A DNA stretch of 36,914 bases, taken from assembly GCA_001516045.1 (NCBI GenBank), contig LOEW01000202.1, forward strand, positions 1 through 36,914, in the 5' to 3' direction. This stretch comes from Desulfosporosinus sp. BRH_c37 (GTDB taxonomy: Bacteria > Bacillota > Desulfitobacteriia > Desulfitobacteriales > Desulfitobacteriaceae). This document shows, one piece after another, positions 32,358-36,914 of the stretch (position 1 is the stretch's first letter; each line of letters opens with the position of its first letter). Position numbers and translations under genes: made by a program. Under the pieces are notes generated by a model. That model was not told the origin of the DNA. It saw only the letters and a program-made list of their open reading frames with translations, and made no database searches.

Positions 32358-32915
32358 CTAACGATGATATAAATTCATGGCACGACTAGTTTCCCCTTTA
32401 ATCCATAAGTTAGTTGCCTTTTCCGCACGTCCTAACACATCATCCAACTGGGTAAGTTCATCTTCCTCAAAATGGGAAAGCACATAACGCGCAGGATCCC
32501 ACTCTTTCGGCGGACGACCCACACCTAATTTTAGCCGCCAAAATTTCTCCGTTCCCAATTCAGCTAGAATGGATTTAATTCCGTTATGGCCCCCTGCACT
32601 TCCCTGATCACGAAGACGAATTTTTCCAAGCGATAAATCCATGTCATCATGAACAATCAGTAAATTCTCTCCAAAGATTTTATAGAAATTGGTGAGTTCT
32701 CTTACTGAGCGACCGCTCAAATTCATAAAAGTATGTGGCTTTAAGAGCAGTATTCGCTCCCCCTCCACATTCCCTTCCGCCCATAATCCTTGGAACTTCG
32801 CGCGAAATTGAAGCTTATAGGCCTCTGCCAGCAGGTCAACCAACAAAAATCCAATATTATGGCGCGTCTCTGCATATTGAGGCCCCGGGTTTCCAAGACC
32901 GACAATAACCCTCAT
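32358..32915 (-). CDS. pth: Peptidyl-tRNA hydrolase
   Basis: Pth frees tRNA from peptidyl-tRNAs released by stalled ribosomes. The 185 residues contain [19 protein letters not shown] (5-23) with catalytic H19, [10 protein letters not shown] (59-68), [14 protein letters not shown] (89-102) and GGHNGIKSI (108-116). The ATG has GGAGG seven bases upstream. In Bacillus the orthologue spoVC precedes fin and mfd, as here. The stop codon TAG is followed immediately by the foldback element, with no gene sequence lost. Confidence 0.96.
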   Translation of the reverse strand: MRVIVGLGNPGPQYAETRHNIGFLLVDLLAEAYKLQFRAKFQGLWAEGNVEGERILLLKPHTFMNLSGRSVRELTNFYKIFGENLLIVHDDMDLSLGKIRLRDQGSAGGHNGIKSILAELGTEKFWRLKLGVGRPPKEWDPARYVLSHFEEDELTQLDDVLGRAEKATNLWIKGETSRAMNLYHR

Positions 32916-32987
32916 TCCAATTCCTCCAAAGCATAATCAACCAATACTCTGAATACATTCTTTAAGAATAAGTAACTAATTCTCACC

Positions 32988-33225
32988 AGTGAACTCGTTC
33001 AGTTAAAGCTGAACATCGGGGCTTCAGATACGGTAGTCTCCTGTGACGATAGTCTCCTGTAGAGAGTATCGCCGAAAGCGCACAACCCTTAACGAATACT
33101 AAGCGCTGTAGGATTGGTATCGCCGAAAGCGCATGCCACAGACGAATACTTTCGCGCCGTAGGATGGACTCTACCCCACCTGAAGTTTTCGAAGAACCCA
33201 CCCCCACTTATAGAAGTGGAGGTCT
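32988..33225. repeat. Composite repeat block between pth and the PRC-barrel gene
   Basis: In order: R6 in minus orientation (32988-33018), the GTGACGATAGTCTCC unit (about 33035-33060), two GTATCGCCGAAAGCGCA units (33068-33083 and 33118-33133) each followed by a GACGAATACT or AACGAATACT and a TGTAGGAT or CGTAGGAT end, and a CCACTT-ATAG-AAGTGG hairpin (about 33207-33222). The 33030-33090 part matches the complement of 6715-6785. No gene is present between 32916 and 33252. Confidence 0.65.
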
Positions 33226-33252
33226 TGAAAACTTAATTAAGGGGGTGAACCT

Positions 33253-33981
33253 GTGAAACCCAGTAAAAAGTATTTATCTCTACCTATCATTACTCTCCAG
33301 GAAGGACAACAAATTGGGTATGTAAAAAGCTTAATTGTCAATGCAAGTACCAAGGCTCTAGCAGCTATTGTAGTAGACACAAAAGGCTTTTTTAAAGATC
33401 AGCGCATTATACCCTATTCCAAAGTCGTCAGTGTCGGCGAAGACGCGATCACTATTGACAAGGAATCCCACGTGGAAAAAACCTCAAGTCTTCCTGAATT
33501 ATTAGAATTAGTCAAAGAAAAATTGACCATCATAGGAACAAAGATGGTCACGGAAACAGGAAAAACACTTGGAATCGCTGACGAATATTATGTCGATCCC
33601 AAAACAGGGAAAATAACCCAGATTGAGATTTCGGGCGGTAAAATCGAAGGATTCTTAAGCGGCAAGGCGTGGATTTCAGCAGAATACATTACCACCATTG
33701 GTCACGACGTAATCATATCACAAAGAGATAGTGAAAATGCGCTTACCGTTGCGGACAAAGGACTCAGTGACTCCATTAAAAACCTCATGCATTCGACGTC
33801 ACATCTGGCCTCAGAAACAACTCACACCATCAGTAGCTACTTCAGTAAAGGGAAGTTCAATGCTGCTGTTTCCCCCTCCGTTCTGGATAAGGAACCAATC
33901 ATCCTTCCCGAAACAGAAACTACCCCGCCAGTTAATCAAACTGTTTCCGAAATACCCATAAGCAAAGAACCTCTGGGATAA
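33253..33981 (+). CDS. PRC-barrel domain protein
   Basis: This is the only plus-strand gene. It encodes 242 residues from GTG 33253, preceded by AAGGGGGTG. Two PRC-barrel-like beta domains are seen, about 8-80 (LPIITLQEGQQIGYVKSLIV.. RIIPYSKVVSVGEDAITI) and about 90-160 (GTKMVTETGKTLGIADEYYVDPKTGKITQIEISGG). The tail from about 170 is low-complexity and rich in Ser, Thr and Pro. PRC barrels occur in RimM and photosynthetic reaction-centre H subunits and in many uncharacterised proteins, where they mediate protein contacts. There is no signal peptide or membrane helix. Function unknown. It converges on prs. Confidence 0.85.
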   Translation: MKPSKKYLSLPIITLQEGQQIGYVKSLIVNASTKALAAIVVDTKGFFKDQRIIPYSKVVSVGEDAITIDKESHVEKTSSLPELLELVKEKLTIIGTKMVTETGKTLGIADEYYVDPKTGKITQIEISGGKIEGFLSGKAWISAEYITTIGHDVIISQRDSENALTVADKGLSDSIKNLMHSTSHLASETTHTISSYFSKGKFNAAVSPSVLDKEPIILPETETTPPVNQTVSEIPISKEPLG

Positions 33982-33999
33982 TATCCCAGGGGTCTTTTT
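33970..33999 (+). terminator. Terminator between convergent PRC-barrel gene and prs
   Basis: CCTCTGGGAT (33970-33979) and ATCCCAGGGG (33983-33992) pair with one T-G, and TCTTTTTA follows. The 5' arm lies within the last codons of the PRC-barrel gene. The prs stop begins at 33998, so the T-run reaches the end of prs. Confidence 0.75.
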
Positions 34000-34933
34000 A
34001 GCTAAAAAGTTTACTGACGGATAGGTCTTCATGAATACGGACAATGGCTTCACCCAAGAGTGGGGCAACAGACAGCATCCTAATCTGGGGAATCATTTCC
34101 TTAATTGGAATTGTATTCGTGACAACGAGTTCACGAATAACGGAGTTTTTTAATCGTTCAATAGCTGGTCCAGATAAAACCGGATGGGTGCAACACGCAT
34201 ACACATCCTTGGCCCCCCGTTCGACAAGAGCAAGAGCACCCTGTGTAATGGTTCCGGCAGTATCGATAATGTCATCGATCATGATAACCGTCTTACCTTT
34301 TAGTTCGCCGATGACATTCATAATTTCTGAAACATTGGGTTCTGGCCGCCGTTTATCGATAATAGCAAGAGAAGCCCCGATTCGTTCAGCCAAATTACGA
34401 GCTCTTGTAACTCCACCTAAGTCTGGAGATACAACACAGAGGTTTTCAAGCCCCTTCTCCTGAAAATACTCGGCCAAAATCGGGACCCCAGGCAAGTGGT
34501 CCAACGGAATATCGAAGAATCCTTGAATGGCTGGAGCGTGTAAGTCCATGGTTACAACACGATTTGCTCCGGCAGTGGTAATCAAGTTCGCCATTAATTT
34601 AGCAGTAATCGGGTCACGTGCTCTTGACTTGCGCTCTTGGCGAGCATATCCATAATATGGCATCACTGCTGTAATACGGCGCGCAGAAGCCCGACGCATT
34701 GCATCAATCATAATCAGCAATTCCATGATGTTGTCATTTGTTGGATAACAAGTGGGTTGAACAACATAAATATCCGCCCCGCGCACGCTTTCATCAATGG
34801 CTAGGCAGGTCTCTCCGTCTCCAAAACGTTGAATTTTGGCTTCGCCAAGCGGAACCCCAAGATAATCCACAATTTCCAGTGCCAACGGTCGGTTGGCGTT
34901 TCCACAAAAAATCTTAAATTCTTTTGATGCCAT
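33998..34933 (-). CDS. prs: Ribose-phosphate pyrophosphokinase
   Basis: Prs makes PRPP from ribose 5-phosphate and ATP. PRPP feeds nucleotide synthesis and also the NadC step encoded in this window. The 311 residues show the class I enzyme: FGDGE (38-42), the ATP loop [15 protein letters not shown] (98-112), the flexible loop DKRRPEPN (193-200) and the PRPP loop [11 protein letters not shown] (220-230). The ATG lies seven bases after the glmU stop, with an AGGGGG site. glmU-prs is a conserved pair in Firmicutes. Confidence 0.97.
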   Translation of the reverse strand: MASKEFKIFCGNANRPLALEIVDYLGVPLGEAKIQRFGDGETCLAIDESVRGADIYVVQPTCYPTNDNIMELLIMIDAMRRASARRITAVMPYYGYARQERKSRARDPITAKLMANLITTAGANRVVTMDLHAPAIQGFFDIPLDHLPGVPILAEYFQEKGLENLCVVSPDLGGVTRARNLAERIGASLAIIDKRRPEPNVSEIMNVIGELKGKTVIMIDDIIDTAGTITQGALALVERGAKDVYACCTHPVLSGPAIERLKNSVIRELVVTNTIPIKEMIPQIRMLSVAPLLGEAIVRIHEDLSVSKLFS

Positions 34934-34940
34934 GGGTCTT

Positions 34941-36311
34941 TTAGCCCCCTATTTCATCTTTTCGCTTGTGCCAATGTTCCCTGATCATCTGCTGACTACG
35001 TTCAACTGCCAAGGCCCTTGCCGGAACATTCTTTGTAATGGTAGAACCGGCGCCCGTAACAGCATGTTCTCCCACTTCAAGCGGAGCTACCAAGTTCGTA
35101 TTGCTGCCGATAAAAGCATTATCTCCGATTTTAGTGGGATGTTTGTTAACCCCGTCGTAGTTACAGGTGATTGTACCTGCTCCAATATTCACGGATTTTC
35201 CAACGTGTGTGTCTCCAATATAACTCAGATGAGGTACTTTTGATCCCATTTCGATCCAACTATTTTTTATTTCTACAAAATCCCCTACTTTTACTTCCGC
35301 CTCTAGTTTCGTGCCCGGTCGTAAATAGGCGAAAGGACCAATGTGACAACGTTCTCCAATCACCGCATCTTTGGCCATAGTGTAGGTCACTTCCGAACCA
35401 CACCCCACCGCACAATTCTCCAAACTGGTCTGTGGTCCAATTACAGCATCCTCTGCTATCATTGTTTTACCCATTAGGCGAGTAAATGGTAAAATTGTGA
35501 CGTCTTGTGTAAGTTCTACATCCGCATCAATAAAAGTCGAGGAAGGATCCACAACCGTAACCCCTTCAGACATCCAATGATCAAGAATTCGATCTCGCAA
35601 AATTGCTTCGGCCTCAGCCAATTGACCACGGCTATTTATGCCCAATGCTTCATTGGAATCATGGGTACAATATGCCAGCACCTTCTCACCAAGCTTAATA
35701 AGAACATCAAAGACTTCAGTCAGATAATATTCTCCCTGCGCATTTTGAGTGGTGATTTTGACCAGTGCCTCCTTAAGTGCAGACCCCTTAAAACAATACG
35801 TCCCAGTGTTGATTTCGTTGATTAATCTTTGATCAATTGAGGCATCTTTTTCTTCAACAATTTTAACAACAAATTCCTCATTTTTAATAACTCGGCCATA
35901 GCCAAATGGCTGATCCATAAAGGCAGTTAGTACTGTGGCGCTAACCCCTTGAGCCTCGTGCGATTCAATTAGGGCTTGTAATGTCTCGGTTTTAAGCAGT
36001 GGCTGATCCCCGCTTAAGACTAGAACGGTCTGAGCACCGTCCAAATAAGGCAACGCTTGCATAACAGCATGCCCTGTTCCTAGTTGTTCAGTTTGAACTA
36101 CAAGTTCCGCACGGTCAGAAATGCGGGTCTCAATCACCTCTCGCCCATGCCCTACAATAACCAAGGGACTTTCGATCCCTACTTGATTTACAGTGTCTAA
36201 GACATGTTCAATAAGAGTTTTGCCTGCTAAAGAATGCATGACTTTTGGAAGCTTTGATTTCATTCTTGTCCCTTTTCCTGCAGCCATGATCACCGCTACC
36301 AAATTAGGCAT
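34941..36311 (-). CDS. glmU: Bifunctional UDP-N-acetylglucosamine pyrophosphorylase / glucosamine-1-phosphate acetyltransferase
   Basis: GlmU acetylates glucosamine 1-phosphate and then couples it to UTP, giving UDP-GlcNAc for peptidoglycan. The N-terminal nucleotidyltransferase carries [14 protein letters not shown] (10-23), [11 protein letters not shown] and GDQPLL. The C-terminal half (about 250-456) is a left-handed beta-helix of hexapeptide repeats with [26 protein letters not shown] and [13 protein letters not shown]. The 456 residues match the family. The ATG follows GGAGG eleven bases upstream. It lies between spoVG and prs, as in Bacillus. Confidence 0.97.
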   Translation of the reverse strand: MPNLVAVIMAAGKGTRMKSKLPKVMHSLAGKTLIEHVLDTVNQVGIESPLVIVGHGREVIETRISDRAELVVQTEQLGTGHAVMQALPYLDGAQTVLVLSGDQPLLKTETLQALIESHEAQGVSATVLTAFMDQPFGYGRVIKNEEFVVKIVEEKDASIDQRLINEINTGTYCFKGSALKEALVKITTQNAQGEYYLTEVFDVLIKLGEKVLAYCTHDSNEALGINSRGQLAEAEAILRDRILDHWMSEGVTVVDPSSTFIDADVELTQDVTILPFTRLMGKTMIAEDAVIGPQTSLENCAVGCGSEVTYTMAKDAVIGERCHIGPFAYLRPGTKLEAEVKVGDFVEIKNSWIEMGSKVPHLSYIGDTHVGKSVNIGAGTITCNYDGVNKHPTKIGDNAFIGSNTNLVAPLEVGEHAVTGAGSTITKNVPARALAVERSQQMIREHWHKRKDEIGG

Positions 36312-36429
36312 GATTTAGTTCGCCTCCAACCTTAGTCTAACCTTCTACATCTTTTTACATTCTAGAAGTTCTTTATTCGTCAAATTTGGTGAAAATCCTT
36401 TTTTATCCCAAAGTTTTAATTTTGTATGG

Positions 36430-36457
36430 AAAAAGGAGACCTATCGGCAAGGTCCCC
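36430..36457 (-). terminator. Intrinsic terminator after spoVG
   Basis: On the minus strand GGGGACCT-TGCCGAT-AGGTCTCC (36457-36435) is an eight-bp stem with one G-T pair, followed by TTTTTCC. It lies about 30 bases after the spoVG stop and separates it from glmU. Confidence 0.8.
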
Positions 36458-36486
36458 TTCAACATTTCTAATAACGACATAAATAC

Positions 36487-36741
36487 TTAAATTGCTTCTT
36501 GGTATGCTTTTAAGACAGCAGTCTGGATCACTTCTCGTGCTGCAGCAGAAATGGGGTGAGCGATATCACGAAATTCCCCTTCAGGTGTTTTACGGCTAGG
36601 CATGGCTACAAAAATACCGTTCATCCCCTCAACAACTTTAACATCGTGGACGACGAAGGCATTATCAAAGGTCACGGAGACCACTGCCTTCATTTTTCCT
36701 TCTGTGTTAATCTTTCGAACCCGCACATCGGTAATATTCAT
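36487..36741 (-). CDS. spoVG: Septation / sporulation regulator SpoVG
   Basis: SpoVG is a small nucleic-acid-binding regulator that affects asymmetric septation and stage V sporulation. The 84 residues match closely: [58 protein letters not shown]. The ATG follows GGTGGTGAT. It stands upstream of glmU, as in Bacillus, with its own terminator and a very clear sigma-H promoter. Confidence 0.97.
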   Translation of the reverse strand: MNITDVRVRKINTEGKMKAVVSVTFDNAFVVHDVKVVEGMNGIFVAMPSRKTPEGEFRDIAHPISAAAREVIQTAVLKAYQEAI

Positions 36742-36787
36742 TATGGATCACCACCCTTCAACTGTCTTCCGGGCTTGTCCATTATGA

Positions 36788-36815
36788 TATTCTCTGTATG
36801 GTAAAAAAATCCTGC
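36788..36815 (-). promoter_or_regulatory. Sigma-H promoter of spoVG
   Basis: On the minus strand GCAGGATTT (36815-36807) and AGAGAATA (36795-36788) fit the sigma-H patterns RNAGGAWWW and RNNGAAWW at every position. The spacer is 11 bases. It lies about 50 bases before the spoVG start. spoVG is a classical sigma-H gene in Bacillus. Confidence 0.75.
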
Positions 36816-36849
36816 ATCGAATTAAGAAAAATTTGAATAAATTAAGAAA

Positions 36850-36914
36850 ACTTGGCTATCGCTAAGCGCTGTCCAAGACGATAAGCACGATACTCTCCAG
36901 TGACGATAGTCTCC
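36850..36914. repeat. Partial copy of the GTGACGATAGTCTCC repeat family
   Basis: CGATACTCTCCAGTGACGATAG at the very end of the window matches the unit at 33038-33060 and the hairpin near 6750-6775. The sequence is cut by the window edge, so its full extent is unknown. Just upstream, ATTAAGAAAA occurs twice (about 36820-36855). Confidence 0.5.

Overview
This window looks like core chromosome of an endospore-forming, low- to mid-GC Clostridia. The gene order (spoVG-glmU-prs, pth-fin-mfd, spoVT, mazG-HU-rqcP-yabP-yabQ-divIC-S1 protein-spoIIE, tilS-ftsH) together with the amount of palindromic repeat DNA between operons points to the Peptococcaceae (Desulfosporosinus/Desulfitobacterium type). That placement is inferred from protein sequence and gene order, not from a search. 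Every gene but one is on the minus strand, so the biological order runs from the high coordinates to the low ones.

Reading in the direction of transcription: (1) 36.9-34.0 kb holds spoVG (behind a near-ideal sigma-H promoter), glmU and prs. A lone plus-strand PRC-barrel gene converges on prs through a shared terminator. (2) 32.9-28.1 kb holds pth, a 58-residue two-CxxC protein that I read as the anti-sigma-F factor Fin, and mfd. These are separated by a 157-bp foldback element and an array of hairpins. (3) 27.9-24.1 kb holds the lipoprotein foldase prsA, spoVT (behind a sigma-G-like promoter), mazG and the HU gene. (4) 24.1-18.1 kb is the rqcP-yabP-yabQ-HTH-divIC-S1-spoIIE cluster. It is split by about 1.4 kb of accessory DNA containing structured repeats, a dead HicAB toxin-antitoxin pair and another coding relic. 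(5) 17.8-11.6 kb holds a long-type formate-tetrahydrofolate ligase, tilS, ftsH and ndk. (6) 11.6-7.4 kb holds a DUF881 pair, an HD-domain protein and folP-folB-folK. (7) 6.7-0.1 kb is a tightly overlapped cofactor operon: a DUF2520 oxidoreductase (candidate ketopantoate reductase), panC, panD, nadA, nadB, nadC and birA.

Most genes are textbook. The unusual content is between the genes. Two copies of a roughly 260-bp repeat (6.8 kb and 22.5 kb) differ by compensatory changes in an 11-bp stem, which is direct evidence of selection or shared folding of an undescribed structured element. A foldback element is inserted exactly at the pth stop codon and appears to have duplicated it as its target site. 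Several other palindromic families (CGAAGAC..GTCTTCG, GTGACGATAGTCTCC, TTCGAACTACGAAT, CGATGTTCA..TGAACGAG) occupy nearly every inter-operon gap.

Several gene starts differ from the longest open frame. I moved nadC, panD, panC, folK, folB, DUF881-a, ftsH, tilS, fhs, spoIIE, the HTH gene, spoVT and mfd to internal starts supported by Shine-Dalgarno spacing or family length. Some of these are TTG or GTG.
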